64,000 bases of DNA. It comes from JALORV01 sp963766365 (GTDB lineage Bacteria; Pseudomonadota; Gammaproteobacteria; Burkholderiales; Burkholderiaceae_F). Location: NCBI GenBank assembly GCA_963766365.1, contig CAVXZK010000016.1, positions 62,001 through 126,000 on the forward strand. Direction: 5' to 3'. A program made the position numbers and the translations under genes. Position 1 is the first letter of the stretch; each line of letters begins with the position of its first letter. Positions 28,680 to 36,698 of this stretch are shown here, one piece after another. The notes beneath the pieces are model-generated. The model saw only the letters and a list, made by a program, of their open reading frames with translations. It was not told where the DNA came from and searched no databases.

Positions 28680-29600
28680 ATGGAAAAGCTTGTTGATCAA
28701 CTGGAGCGCCTCGGCGCTTCTCCGTTTGGCGGCGCCGCAATGACGGCGTTTCGCATCCTGCTCATTGCCATCGCTGCATGGGTGCTGATTACCGTCCTGC
28801 AACGCGCGATACGCGTCGTCCGCTCGCGCATCGCGAGCCGCTTCGACGATGCCGAAGCGGTCAAGCGCGCGGAAACGCTGGGGCGGGTCTTCCGTTACAT
28901 CGTCGCGATCGTGGTCGGCGCGATCGCCGTGATGCTGATCCTGTCGGAGCTGGGCATCTCGGTAGCGCCGATTCTCGGTGCCGCTGGCGTGGTCGGCCTG
29001 GCCGTGGGCTTCGGGGCGCAGAGCCTGGTGAAGGATTTCTTCACCGGATTCTTCATCCTGTTCGAGAACCAGATCCGCAAGGGCGACGTTGTAAAGGTGG
29101 CGGACCACGGCGGCCTGGTCGAGGAGGTCACGCTGCGCTATGTCCGTCTGCGCGACTATGACGGCAACGTCCACTTCGTGCCGAACGGCATCATCACCAG
29201 CGTCGTCAACATGAGCCGTGGCTTTGCCCAGTCAGTCATCGATGTCGGCATCGCCTACCGCGAGAGCATCGACGAAGCGATCGAAGTCATTCGTGAGGTC
29301 GGCGCGAAACTTCGCAGCGATCCTGCGTTTGCGGCGCGAATCCTCGACGATCTCGAGATCGCCGGTGTCGACAAATGGGACGATTCGGCCGTCGTTCTGC
29401 GCTGCCGCTTCAAGGTGGCACCGCTGGAGCAATGGGGCGTGCGGCGCGAATTCCTGCGACGGCTCAAGAACGAGTTCGATGTCCGCGGTATCGAGATCCC
29501 GTATCCGCATCTGACCCTGTATGCGGGCGTAGCCAAGGACGGCTCGGCACCGGCGTTCAACATGCGGATCAACGAAAGGTCGCCGGAACCGCAGCAATAG
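28680..29600 (+). CDS. mscS: Small-conductance mechanosensitive channel (MscS family)
   Basis: Inner-membrane channel that opens when membrane tension rises and releases solutes during hypo-osmotic shock. 306 residues. It has three hydrophobic segments (FRILLIAIAAWVLITVL; YIVAIVVGAIAVMLILSELG; the pore helix ILGAAGVVGLAVGFGAQSLV with the Gly/Ala packing and kink of MscS TM3), then the cytoplasmic beta domain (FILFENQIRKGDVVKVADHG, LRDYDGNVHFVPNGIITSVV) and a C-terminal alpha/beta domain ending in GIEIPYPHLTLYAG, a conserved MscS ending. The start ATG (28680) is preceded by CAGGAGTAG. It lies 84 bases after malQ-treY and is the last intact gene of the island. Placement with trehalose synthesis fits a joint hyper/hypo-osmotic response. 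Confidence 0.92.
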   Translation: MEKLVDQLERLGASPFGGAAMTAFRILLIAIAAWVLITVLQRAIRVVRSRIASRFDDAEAVKRAETLGRVFRYIVAIVVGAIAVMLILSELGISVAPILGAAGVVGLAVGFGAQSLVKDFFTGFFILFENQIRKGDVVKVADHGGLVEEVTLRYVRLRDYDGNVHFVPNGIITSVVNMSRGFAQSVIDVGIAYRESIDEAIEVIREVGAKLRSDPAFAARILDDLEIAGVDKWDDSAVVLRCRFKVAPLEQWGVRREFLRRLKNEFDVRGIEIPYPHLTLYAGVAKDGSAPAFNMRINERSPEPQQ

Positions 29601-29713
29601 CAACGCCTCGCCGGCGGTAACGGACGAAGCCGACCGACCCGTTGCAGATCGTCCACCCCGCATTCCCCGCTACGAAAGCCTGCAGGCAGAGAAACGTGCC
29701 ATTGGAAGGTGCT

Positions 29714-30145
29714 ATGCAGTCATCCAAGCCCAAGGCCGCTGAGGCCAACTTCAGGCGGGCCTTCGAGCGCCTGAAGGCCGGAGCGCCCAAGGTGCTGCCT
29801 CTCGGCACGCCTGTCAGTCAGAACAACGTCGCCAAGGAGGCGGGCTGCGACCCTTCCGCCCTTCGTAAGTCGCGCTTTCCTTGCCTCGTAGCAGAGATCC
29901 AGGCCTAGCTTGCCACCCACGGCAAAGAGAGTCCGCCCTCGGAGCGCCAGCGACTGCTCGAGGCTCGCCAGGTTTCGCGCAGCAAGAGCGAGACCATCGC
30001 CGACCTCAAGGCGCAACGAGATGCCTCGGCTTCATTACTGGTCGAGGCCAACGCGCGGATCGGCATACTCACTTGCAGAGTCAGAGACTTGGAGGGCCGT
30101 CCGGAGGATCTGCGCTCGAAGGCCAGCATCTTGCCGCTGCGATAA
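29714..30145 (+). pseudogene. Small HTH/coiled-coil accessory gene interrupted by an amber codon
   Basis: The frame opens with ATG at 29714 (GGAAGG upstream). It reads a DNA-binding-like N-terminus (FRRAFERLKAGAPKVLPLGT, then VSQNNVAKEAGCDPSALRKS), is stopped by TAG at 29906-29908 after EIQA, and continues in the same frame for a charged coiled-coil half (QRLLEARQVSRSKSETIADL, LLVEANARIGILTCRVRDLE) to TAA at 30143-30145. The stop most likely replaced a Trp codon (TGG to TAG). The intact form would have 143 residues. From memory, proteins of this build sit next to tyrosine recombinases at the ends of mobile elements, but I could not check the family. No recombinase gene remains nearby. It marks the right end of the island. 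Confidence 0.65.
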
Positions 30146-30213
30146 ACCGAGCCGAGGGCCACCCCGCGGGCTATGGACATGCCCAAAAGGAAATGAGCGA
30201 GAATCAAGCCATT

Positions 30214-30286
30214 CCATGGACATTCACTCGCTCTTCAAGAAGCCCTTGTCTTCAGGACTTTCCAGCAATGTCCATGGATATTCACC
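30214..30286 (+). repeat. Pair of CCATGGAYATTCAC direct repeats at the right island end
   Basis: CCATGGACATTCACT (30214-30228) and CCATGGATATTCACC (30272-30286) match at 13 of 15 positions. The first one contains the ATG used by the chimeric ybgC. Read on the other strand, both have a GTG followed about 9 bases later by a GGA(C)AT block; similar blocks occur just inside the left junction (GGGACAT at 3354, TGGACAT at 3384). They could be recombinase binding sites. Confidence 0.4.
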
Positions 30287-30677
30287 ACGCCCGTGCGGGG
30301 ACGCTGGCGGCATCGTCTACTACGCCAACTACCTGAAGTTCCTCGAACGCGCGCGCACTGAATGGTTGCGCGCGGCCAGGCTGGAGCAGCAAGGACTTCC
30401 CGGCGAGTTCGGCCTGCAGTTCGTCGTCGCGCACATCGAGTGCGACTATCGCCAGCCGGCCCGCCTCGACGACCTTGTCGAGATCGACCTGCGGATCGCC
30501 AGGGCCGCGCGGGCGTCCATCGTCTTTGAGCAGGCGGCGCGTCGCGCCGACGCGATCCTGGCGACGGCCAAGGTCAAGGTGGCCTGCGCCGACTCCCGCC
30601 GTCTGGTTCCGATGGCCATGCCAACCACGGTACTCGACGCCTTTCGTACCCTGCCCGGATTCAGCGCCCCGCAATGA
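30216..30677 (+). CDS. ybgC: Chimeric YbgC: 3' part of the Tol-Pal thioesterase with an island-derived N-terminus
   Basis: From GAC at 30300 the protein is ordinary YbgC: DAGGIVYYANYLKFLERART, FVVAHIECDYRQPARLDDLV, ILATAKVKVACAD. The Asp of DAGG, the catalytic acid of this hot-dog thioesterase family, is kept. The native first strand (WTVRVHYEDT) is 27 kb away at 3261. In its place the same frame extends back to an ATG at 30216 inside the island end, giving the leader MDIHSLFKKPLSSGLSSNVH. The chimera would have 153 residues, near normal size. Its ribosome site is weak. The stop overlaps the tolQ ATG by 4 bases, so translation of this frame may still matter for tolQ. Whether the protein folds is unknown; it could equally be a dead 3' remnant. 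Confidence 0.7.
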   Translation: MDIHSLFKKPLSSGLSSNVHGYSPRPCGDAGGIVYYANYLKFLERARTEWLRAARLEQQGLPGEFGLQFVVAHIECDYRQPARLDDLVEIDLRIARAARASIVFEQAARRADAILATAKVKVACADSRRLVPMAMPTTVLDAFRTLPGFSAPQ

Positions 30678-31345
30678 CACCTGCTACCGACCTGTCGATC
30701 CTGTCCCTGATGACCAAGGCCACGCTGGTCGTGCAGCTCGTGATGCTGCTGCTGGCCGTGCTGTCGATCGCGTCCTGGACCGCCATTTTCCAGAAGGGCT
30801 TCGCCATCAAGCGCGCCAAGCGCGAGACGGAGGAATTCGAGCGCCAGTTCTGGGGTGGTGCGGAGCTCTCCCAGCTCTACCAGCAGGCGTCGAATCCGCG
30901 GCGCAAGGCGGGTGCACTGGAGCGCATCTTCGAATCGGGCATGAGCGAGTTCCTCAAGCTGCGCGGCCGTGGCGACGCGCAGGCGACGCTCGATGGCGCA
31001 CGCCGCGCCATGCGCGCGTCGTACCAGCGTGAAATGGACGGGCTCGAGTCGCGCCTGAATTTCCTGGCGTCGGTCGGCTCGGTCAGTCCCTACATCGGAC
31101 TGTTCGGCACGGTCTGGGGAATCATGCACGCGTTCACCGGTCTATCGAACCTGCAGCAGGCCAACCTGGCGAGCGTTGCACCCGGCATCGCCGAGGCGCT
31201 GGTCGCGACCGCGATCGGCCTGTTTGCGGCGATCCCGGCGGTCGTGGCCTACAACCGCTTCGCCAACGATATCGATCGACTGGCCAACCGCTTCGAAAGC
31301 TTCATGGAAGAATTCCTCAACATCCTGCAGCGGCAGCGGACCTAA
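30674..31345 (+). CDS. tolQ: Tol-Pal system inner-membrane proton channel subunit TolQ
   Basis: TolQ of the Tol-Pal machine, which uses proton-motive force to hold and constrict the outer membrane at division. 223 residues. It has an N-terminal helix (VVQLVMLLLAVLSIASWTAI), a cytoplasmic domain with GALERIFESGMSEF, and the two closing helices (NFLASVGSVSPYIGLFGTVW and EALVATAIGLFAAIPAVVAY) with the conserved Gly/Thr/Pro residues of MotA/TolQ/ExbB proteins. The ATG at 30674 overlaps the ybgC stop (ATGA). Since the island separates the operon from its original upstream region, expression now probably depends on a promoter inside the island or at its right end. tolR follows after 21 bases. Confidence 0.96.
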   Translation: MTPATDLSILSLMTKATLVVQLVMLLLAVLSIASWTAIFQKGFAIKRAKRETEEFERQFWGGAELSQLYQQASNPRRKAGALERIFESGMSEFLKLRGRGDAQATLDGARRAMRASYQREMDGLESRLNFLASVGSVSPYIGLFGTVWGIMHAFTGLSNLQQANLASVAPGIAEALVATAIGLFAAIPAVVAYNRFANDIDRLANRFESFMEEFLNILQRQRT

Positions 31346-31366
31346 GGATTCTCCGGAGACTTCCTG

Positions 31367-31789
31367 ATGGCGCTCGTCGCACGCCGCACCGGTCGCCGCC
31401 GTCGCATGATGGCGGACATCAACGTCGTCCCGTATGTCGACGTGATGCTGGTGCTCGTCGTCATCCTGATGGTCGCCGCGCCGTTCGTGAATCCGAGTGT
31501 CGTCAACCTGCCGAGTGTGGCGAAGGCGGGGCAGCAGAAGGAAACGCCGGTGCGCGTCGTCGTGCGGCCGAATGGCCGCATCTCGGTCTTCGATGCCAAT
31601 GCCCGGGAGCGCCCGGTGGAGGCTGCGCAACTGGTCGCCGCCGTGCGCGAGCGGCAGGGCGGCAGGCCGGCGACTCCGGTGGTGATTGAGGCCGACGGCG
31701 AGACGAAGTACGAGGCCGTCGTGAAGGTGATGGGCGAACTCCAGAAAGCGGGCATCGAGCGGGTCGGGCTCTCGGTGCAGGTGCGGTGA
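31367..31789 (+). CDS. tolR: Tol-Pal system protein TolR
   Basis: Single-pass inner-membrane partner of TolQ, 140 residues, the usual size. The only membrane helix (VDVMLVLVVILMVAAPFV) carries the essential Asp of the proton path in INVVPYVDVMLVLVVIL (residue 25). The periplasmic domain ends with PVVIEADGETKYEAVVKVMG and GLSVQV, as in ExbD/TolR proteins. The ATG at 31367 has GGAG about 10 bases upstream. Its stop overlaps the tolA start (GTGA), so tolR and tolA are translationally coupled. Nothing unusual is seen. Together with TolQ it forms the motor that energises TolA. Confidence 0.96.
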   Translation: MALVARRTGRRRRMMADINVVPYVDVMLVLVVILMVAAPFVNPSVVNLPSVAKAGQQKETPVRVVVRPNGRISVFDANARERPVEAAQLVAAVRERQGGRPATPVVIEADGETKYEAVVKVMGELQKAGIERVGLSVQVR

Positions 31790-32649
31790 ACGCGCACACC
31801 GCCCGGCACGTGGCCGCGCGTCGCCGTTGGCATCCGCCGGAACGTTCGGGCCCTGCGTTTGCCCTCTCGCTGCTGGCGCACGGCGTGCTGTTCATCGCGA
31901 TTGCCTTCGCCGTGCGCTGGAAGACCGAATCGGCGGGCACCGTTGCGGTTGAGCTGTGGGGCGGACTGCCTCCTGCTGCGGTCCAGGCGCCGCCCCCACC
32001 GCCACCGGTCACCGTTGCGCCGCCACGGGTCGAGCCGCCGCCCGAGCCGCGCAAGGCCGATATCGTCGAGAAGCCGGTCGATCCGCCGAAAAAGGCCCCG
32101 CCGAAAGTCGAGCCACCCCCAAAGCCGGCCGAGCCCCCGAAGAAGATCGAACCTCCGAAGAAGATCGAACCTCCGAAGAAAGCGGATCCGCCCAAGAAGG
32201 CGGGACCTGATCCGGAGCAGTTGAAACGTGAGGCGGAGGCGAAGGCGGCCCAAGCGGCTGCCGAGAAACAGCGCCAGGCTACGATCGACCGCGCGATGGC
32301 GGCTGCCGGAACTGCTGCTAGCAGCACCGGGGCCGCTGGTGCGTCATCGGGCAGCCCGGGCTTTTCGGACAGCTACAAGGGCCAAATCGCGGGCTGCATC
32401 AAGCCACATATTGCGTTCAACGTGCCGCCCGGGATGCGGTCCGGGCAACACGTGGCGACTTTCGAAGTCAATCTGCTCCCGACCGGAGAGCAAATTGGGG
32501 CACCGCGCATGACGAAGTCCAGCGGGCTGCCCGCCTACGATCAGGCAGTCGAGCGCGCGATACGCCGTTGTGATCCCTTCCCGCGCCCGCGCGAAGGCGC
32601 GATACCGCGCGTCGTGCCGCTCGTCTTCGACCCCGTGGAAACCCAATAA
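31786..32649 (+). CDS. tolA: Cell envelope integrity protein TolA
   Basis: Links the TolQR motor in the inner membrane to TolB and Pal, 287 residues. The start is a GTG overlapping tolR. One N-terminal helix (FALSLLAHGVLFIAIAFAV) anchors it. It is followed by a Pro/Lys-rich linker with repeated PPKKIE units, an Ala/Glu/Lys-rich helical part (LKREAEAKAAQAAAEKQRQA) and a C-terminal globular domain of the TonB/TolA type (YKGQIAGCIKPHIAFNVPPG, AVERAIRRCDPFPRP). The two Cys in that domain (GCIKP, RRCDP) are placed to form the disulfide common in TolA domain III. The linker contains two perfect 18-base DNA repeats, so its length may vary between strains. Confidence 0.94.
   Translation: MNAHTARHVAARRRWHPPERSGPAFALSLLAHGVLFIAIAFAVRWKTESAGTVAVELWGGLPPAAVQAPPPPPPVTVAPPRVEPPPEPRKADIVEKPVDPPKKAPPKVEPPPKPAEPPKKIEPPKKIEPPKKADPPKKAGPDPEQLKREAEAKAAQAAAEKQRQATIDRAMAAAGTAASSTGAAGASSGSPGFSDSYKGQIAGCIKPHIAFNVPPGMRSGQHVATFEVNLLPTGEQIGAPRMTKSSGLPAYDQAVERAIRRCDPFPRPREGAIPRVVPLVFDPVETQ
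32137..32172 (+). repeat. Tandem 18-bp repeat within tolA
   Basis: Two perfect copies of CCGAAGAAGATCGAACCT, each coding for PKKIEP, followed by a third diverged unit (CCGAAGAAAGCGGATCCG). It is an in-frame repeat, so slippage would change the linker by six residues without a frameshift. Confidence 0.85.
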
Positions 32650-32738
32650 CCGAGCTCGTTAACCCCGTCATCCGTCGTCACGCGTTCCTGTGAACGTGAC
32701 CCCCGCGTCACTGTCTATACTCGCCAACAGTCGTCTGC

Positions 32739-34034
32739 ATGAAGAAATCGCAAAACATCATCTCGCGCAGCGCCCGTCGGAGCATCTGCGGCGCGCTCGT
32801 CCTGCTCCCCTTCGCCACTCGAGCTCAGTTGCGCGTCGAGATCACTGGCGTCGGTGGCCAGCAGTTCCCGATCGCGATTGCTCCATTCGCACACGAAGGT
32901 GCGGGCGCGCAGGAGGTCGATGCGATCGTGCGCGCCGACCTGGCCCGCAGCGGACTGTTCCGGATCATCGATGCCGGCGCGCAGCCGATCGCCGAAAACG
33001 CGAACGTCAATCTGGCAGATTGGAAGACCCGGGGTGCCGATGCTCTCGTGATCGGCAGCTCGCGTCGGCTGGCCGATGGGCGCTACGACGTGCGTTTTCG
33101 CCTGCTCGACACCGTCAAGCAGACCCAGCTAGACGGCCTGTCGTACCTCGCGCCGGCCGCCGAACTGCGGCTCACCGCGCACCGCATCGCCGATCGCATC
33201 TACGAAAAGCTGACCGGCGAACGCGGCGTGTTTGCGACGCGCATTGCGTACGTCGTGCAGACAAGCCGCAATTCATGGGAGCTGCATGTCGCGGACGCTG
33301 ATGGCGCCAACTCGCAGGCGGCGCTGCGCTCGCGCGAGCCGATCATCTCGCCGGCCTGGGCGCCGGACGGAATCCGGCTTGCCTACGTGAGCTTCGAAAC
33401 CGGCAAGCCGGTGGTCTACGTCCATACCGTCACGACCGGGGAGCGCAAGGCGGTCGCGAATTTCCGGGGCTCGAACAGCGCCCCGGCGTGGTCTCCCGAC
33501 GGCCGTTCGCTCGCCGTCACGCTGACGCGAGAGGGCAACTCGCAGATCTTCCTGATGAACGCGGACGGTTCCAACGTGCGGCGGCTCACCCAGTCGAGCG
33601 GCATCGATACCGAGCCCGTGTTCAGCCCCGATGGCCAGTCGATCTTCTTCACCTCCGATCGTGGTGGCGGCCCGCAGATCTACCGCATGCCGGCGAGCGG
33701 CGGGCCCGCGCAGCGCATGACCTTTGGCGGCGACTACAACATCAGTCCGCGACTGTCACCGGACGGCAAGCTGATGGCGTACGTCGCGCGTCGCAGCGGA
33801 CGGTTCCAGGTCCTGGTCCACGATCTCGTGAGCGGTACCGATTCGCCGGTGACCGACACCGCGCGCGACGAGTCGCCGAGCTTTGCCCCGAACGGCCGGC
33901 TGCTGCTGTATGCGACCGAGGTCAACGGCCGCGGCATCCTGGCGTCGGCGTCTGTCGACGGCCGTGTAAGAACGCGGCTTTCCGGTCCGAGCGGGGACAT
34001 CCGTGAGCCCACCTGGGGCCCGTACATCAAGTAA
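32739..34034 (+). CDS. tolB: Tol-Pal system periplasmic beta-propeller protein TolB
   Basis: Periplasmic protein that shuttles between TolA and Pal, 431 residues. The signal peptide is SICGALVLLPFATRAQ with cleavage expected after the Ala or Gln before LRVEITG. The N-terminal domain (IAIAPFAHEGAGAQEVDAIV, DLARSGLFRIID) is the TolB_N fold, which binds TolA. The C-terminal part is a six-bladed propeller with repeated SPDG units (AWSPDGRSLAVTLTREGNSQ, VFSPDGQSIFFTSDRGGGPQ, RLSPDGKLMAYVARRSGRFQ), ending in REPTWGPY. The ATG at 32739 is the natural start before the signal. It lies 89 bases after tolA. pal begins 21 bases downstream with a good ribosome site, so they are co-transcribed. Confidence 0.96.
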   Translation: MKKSQNIISRSARRSICGALVLLPFATRAQLRVEITGVGGQQFPIAIAPFAHEGAGAQEVDAIVRADLARSGLFRIIDAGAQPIAENANVNLADWKTRGADALVIGSSRRLADGRYDVRFRLLDTVKQTQLDGLSYLAPAAELRLTAHRIADRIYEKLTGERGVFATRIAYVVQTSRNSWELHVADADGANSQAALRSREPIISPAWAPDGIRLAYVSFETGKPVVYVHTVTTGERKAVANFRGSNSAPAWSPDGRSLAVTLTREGNSQIFLMNADGSNVRRLTQSSGIDTEPVFSPDGQSIFFTSDRGGGPQIYRMPASGGPAQRMTFGGDYNISPRLSPDGKLMAYVARRSGRFQVLVHDLVSGTDSPVTDTARDESPSFAPNGRLLLYATEVNGRGILASASVDGRVRTRLSGPSGDIREPTWGPYIK

Positions 34035-34055
34035 GTGAATAGCGAAGGAGAGCAG

Positions 34056-34613
34056 ATGCAGTATTTCGCCCGATACGCACGCAGTGCAGTGGCCGCCGCG
34101 GCGGTCATCCTGATGGTGGCCGGCTGCTCGTCGGTGAAGCTGGACGAGCAGGCGCCGGCGCCGATCGTCGATGCCGGCGCGGGTGGCGCGGGTGGCGCGG
34201 GTGCGACCGATTCGCGCGCCGTGGCGCCGGTGACCACGGCATCGACGAAGGGCGTCGATCCGTTCACGGACCCCAACAATCCGCTGTCAAAGAAGAGCGT
34301 GTTCTTCGACTTCGACAGCTTCGTCGTCAAGAGCGAGTTTCAGCCACTGGTCGAGGCCCACGGCAAGTACCTCGCTGCGAACAGCGGCCGACAGATCAAG
34401 ATCGAAGGCAATACCGACGAACGCGGCGGCCGCGAGTACAACCTCGCACTGGGCCAGAAGCGTGCCGAGGCCGTGAAGCAGCGCCTGCTGCTGATGGGAG
34501 GGCGCGATGCGCAGATCGAGACGGTGAGCTTCGGCAAGGAGAAGCCGCGCGCGACCGGCAGCAACGAGGAAGCGTGGGCGCAGAACCGGCGGGCGGATAT
34601 TGTTTATAAGTAG
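34056..34613 (+). CDS. pal: Peptidoglycan-associated lipoprotein Pal
   Basis: Outer-membrane lipoprotein that binds peptidoglycan, 185 residues. The ATG at 34056 is chosen over the in-frame GTG at 34035 because GGAGAG stands just ahead of it and the signal then begins correctly: MQYFARYARSAVAAAAVILM, with lipobox VAGC and the lipidated Cys at about residue 25. A Gly/Ala-rich linker (DAGAGGAGGAGATD) follows. The OmpA-like domain includes KKSVFFDFDSFVVKSEFQPL and the peptidoglycan-binding motif KIEGNTDERGGREYNLALGQ, with the Asp and Arg that contact diaminopimelate. It ends in WAQNRRADIVYK, the conserved OmpA_C ending. A run of hairpins follows before cpoB and may set the relative level of the two proteins. 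Confidence 0.96.
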   Translation: MQYFARYARSAVAAAAVILMVAGCSSVKLDEQAPAPIVDAGAGGAGGAGATDSRAVAPVTTASTKGVDPFTDPNNPLSKKSVFFDFDSFVVKSEFQPLVEAHGKYLAANSGRQIKIEGNTDERGGREYNLALGQKRAEAVKQRLLLMGGRDAQIETVSFGKEKPRATGSNEEAWAQNRRADIVYK

Positions 34614-34616
34614 CCC

Positions 34617-34710
34617 GCCTCGGGTGTACGCGACGGCTTTGCCGTCGCACGTGCACCCTCGGCGCTCGAATTAGAAGTTCGAGCTTGGGAGCGGCCCGGC
34701 GCTCGAACTT
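34617..34710 (+). repeat. Structured intergenic repeat, copy 1 (two hairpins)
   Basis: Begins GCCTCGGGTGTACGCGA and forms a long hairpin around CGACGGC-ttt-GCCGTCG (arms 34618-34637 and 34641-34662 with a 2-base bulge). A second hairpin follows with arms AAGTTCGAGC (34675-34684) and GCTCGAACTT (34701-34710) around the loop ttgggagcggcccggc. An alternative partner for the second arm, GCTCGAA, lies at 34664-34670. A second copy is at 37756-37848, with different but again complementary arms and the same loop. Located between pal and cpoB. Confidence 0.75.
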
Positions 34711-34723
34711 GTTCAACTGCACG

Positions 34724-34752
34724 AACGAAGCGACCGGGGCGGTCGCTTCGTT
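34724..34752 (+). terminator. Perfect 12-bp hairpin before cpoB
   Basis: AACGAAGCGACC-ggggc-GGTCGCTTCGTT. No U-run follows, so it is not a classical intrinsic terminator. It lies 17 bases before the cpoB start and could instead stabilise the pal transcript end or attenuate transcription into cpoB. Confidence 0.5.
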
Positions 34753-34769
34753 GCATTTGGGGGATGACC

Positions 34770-35519
34770 ATGCGTTGGAGTCACTTTCTTGCGGCGCTAC
34801 TCGTCGGGCTCGTTTCTTCGGTGGCGCACGCACAGCTCTTCGCCGACGACGACGCGCGCAAGGCGATCCTCGAGCTGCGGCAGAAGATCACCCAGCTGCA
34901 GCAGAAGGAGGTCGAACTCGGGTCGCGGCTCGATACGGCGCAGCGCAACCAGCTCGAAATGGCGAACCAGAATGAATCGCTGCGGCAGGAAATTGCGCGC
35001 CTGCGCGGGCAGGTCGAATCGTTGACCAACGAGGTCGCGACCCTCCAGAAGCGCAATCGCGATCTTTACACCGACCTCGATGCCCGCCTGAAGAAGATCG
35101 AGCCGGCCACGGTCAACGTGGACGGTCGGACCGCCACTGTCGATCGTGCCGAGCAGGCGGCCTATGACGCGGCGCTGACGCAGTTTCGCAGCGGCGATTT
35201 TCGCGGGTCGATCGGCAGCTTCCAGCAGTTCATCGCGCGTTACCCGTCCAGCGCTTACGTGCCGGCAGCGCAGTACTTCATCGGCAGCGCCCATTTCGCA
35301 CTGAAGGACTACAAGGCCTCGATCGCTGCCAACCAGATCGTCGTTGATCGCTACAAGGATTCACCGCGGGCGCCCGAGGCGCTGCTGTCGATCGCCGACA
35401 GCCAGCTGCAGCTGGCTGACAGACGCGCCGCCAATCGCACACTGACGCGGGTGATGCAGGAGTATCCGAACAGCGAGGCCGCGGTGATCGCGCGCGAACG
35501 CCTGCCCGGGACGCGCTAG
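34770..35519 (+). CDS. cpoB: Cell division coordinator CpoB (YbgF)
   Basis: Periplasmic protein that couples peptidoglycan synthesis with Tol-Pal constriction, 249 residues. I prefer the ATG at 34770 over 34764 because the GGGGG ribosome site is then correctly spaced. The signal peptide (MRWSHFLAALLVGLVSSVAH, then AQ) is followed by a coiled coil (ILELRQKITQLQQKEVELGS, SLRQEIARLRGQVESLTNEV), which trimerises YbgF. The C-terminal TPR domain has three repeats (AAYDAALTQFRSGDFRGSIG, AAQYFIGSAHFALKDYKASI, APEALLSIADSQLQLADRRA). It is the normal last gene of the tol-pal operon. Here it is separated from pal by about 150 bases filled with hairpins. Confidence 0.94.
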   Translation: MRWSHFLAALLVGLVSSVAHAQLFADDDARKAILELRQKITQLQQKEVELGSRLDTAQRNQLEMANQNESLRQEIARLRGQVESLTNEVATLQKRNRDLYTDLDARLKKIEPATVNVDGRTATVDRAEQAAYDAALTQFRSGDFRGSIGSFQQFIARYPSSAYVPAAQYFIGSAHFALKDYKASIAANQIVVDRYKDSPRAPEALLSIADSQLQLADRRAANRTLTRVMQEYPNSEAAVIARERLPGTR

Positions 35520-35582
35520 CGACCGCCTTCAGGCCCGGCGCGGCTTAGACTTGCCGCGCCCCTTATCCGTGCCTTCCCTGCC

Positions 35583-36698
35583 ATGCCGGATGCAGACCTC
35601 GCGGCGTTGTCGCTCGTTGTCCTGACGACGGCCTTTCTGCTCGCCTTTGCCTTCGGCGCCATCGCGCAGCGGACCAACTTCTGCACGATGGGTGGCGTGG
35701 CGGACATCGTGAGTTTCGGCGACTGGACCCGCATGCGGCAGTGGCTGCTGGCGATCGCGGTGGCCATTTTCGGCACCACACTGCTCGACGTCACCGGGCT
35801 CATCGACGTGAAGGACAGCTTCTACACAGCGCCGCGGTTCACGCCGGTCGCCCACGCCATGGGTGGCATGCTGTTCGGCTTCGGCATGGTCCTGACCGGC
35901 GGCTGCGGATCGAAGTCACTGGTCCGGGCGGGCGGCGGCAGTCTGAAGTCGCTGGTCGCGCTGCTCGTCCTTGCCGTCGTGGCGTACATGACACTGCGCG
36001 GTGCGCTCTCTCTGGTTCGTGTCGAGTGGCTGGAGCGCCCCGCTGTGACGCTTGCGACGCGGCAGGACCTCGCGTCGCTGCTGTCGAAGAGCGCCGATGC
36101 GCGCGCGACGTGGCAGCTCGGGCTCGGCCTGGCGATACCTGCCGCCCTGGTGGCGTTCGTGCTGCGCGACCGCAGCTTCCGCACGTTTGACAACCTGCTG
36201 GCCGGCATCGGCATCGGCGCCATCATCGTTGCCGTCTGGTTCGTGTCGGGTCATCTCGGCCACCTCGCCGAGCATCCGCAGACGCTGGAAGAGGTCTTCC
36301 TGCGGACGAACTCCCGCCGGATGGAGTCGTTGTCGTTCGTGGCGCCGGTGGCGTGGGCGCTCGATTACCTGCTGTTTACCAGCGATGCGAGCAAGGAGTT
36401 GACGATCGGCATCGTCGCGGTCGCCGGCATGCTGTGCGGCTCCGCGGCGTATGCATTGGCGGTCGGCCGGTTTCGCTGGGAGAGCTTCCGCGACGCGGAG
36501 GACATGGGCAACTACCTGGTCGGTGCCGCGCTGATGGGTTTCGGCGGCGTGACGGCGCTGGGTTGCACGATCGGGCAGGGGCTTTCGGGCGTGTCGACAC
36601 TCGCCGTCGGCTCGTTCCTCGCGCTCGCGGCCATCGTGGCCGGTGCCGTGCTCGGCATCCGCTACCAGGCCTGGCGCGTCGAGCGCACACTCGGCTGA
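35583..36698 (+). CDS. YeeE/YedE family membrane transporter (thiosulfate/sulfur-compound type)
   Basis: Polytopic inner-membrane protein of 371 residues with about nine hydrophobic helices. It carries the three conserved Cys motifs of the YeeE/TsuA family: TNFCTMGG (Cys about 36), LTGGCGSKSLVR (about 107) and LGCTIGQGLSG (about 326). In TsuA these cysteines line the path for thiosulfate. The two halves of the protein repeat each other, as expected for this fold. The substrate here is not known; thiosulfate or another reduced sulfur compound is the family expectation. It follows cpoB by 63 bases on the same strand but is not related to envelope function. No sulfur-metabolism gene is adjacent. 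Confidence 0.85.
   Translation: MPDADLAALSLVVLTTAFLLAFAFGAIAQRTNFCTMGGVADIVSFGDWTRMRQWLLAIAVAIFGTTLLDVTGLIDVKDSFYTAPRFTPVAHAMGGMLFGFGMVLTGGCGSKSLVRAGGGSLKSLVALLVLAVVAYMTLRGALSLVRVEWLERPAVTLATRQDLASLLSKSADARATWQLGLGLAIPAALVAFVLRDRSFRTFDNLLAGIGIGAIIVAVWFVSGHLGHLAEHPQTLEEVFLRTNSRRMESLSFVAPVAWALDYLLFTSDASKELTIGIVAVAGMLCGSAAYALAVGRFRWESFRDAEDMGNYLVGAALMGFGGVTALGCTIGQGLSGVSTLAVGSFLALAAIVAGAVLGIRYQAWRVERTLG

Noticed and set aside
29714..30145. Assignment of the accessory pseudogene to the GmtX or TnpC families
   Set aside because: The layout is similar in kind, but the sequence did not match what I recall of either family, so no name is given.
32137..32172. Short CRISPR-like tandem repeat
   Set aside because: It is an in-frame coding repeat in the tolA linker, without spacers.
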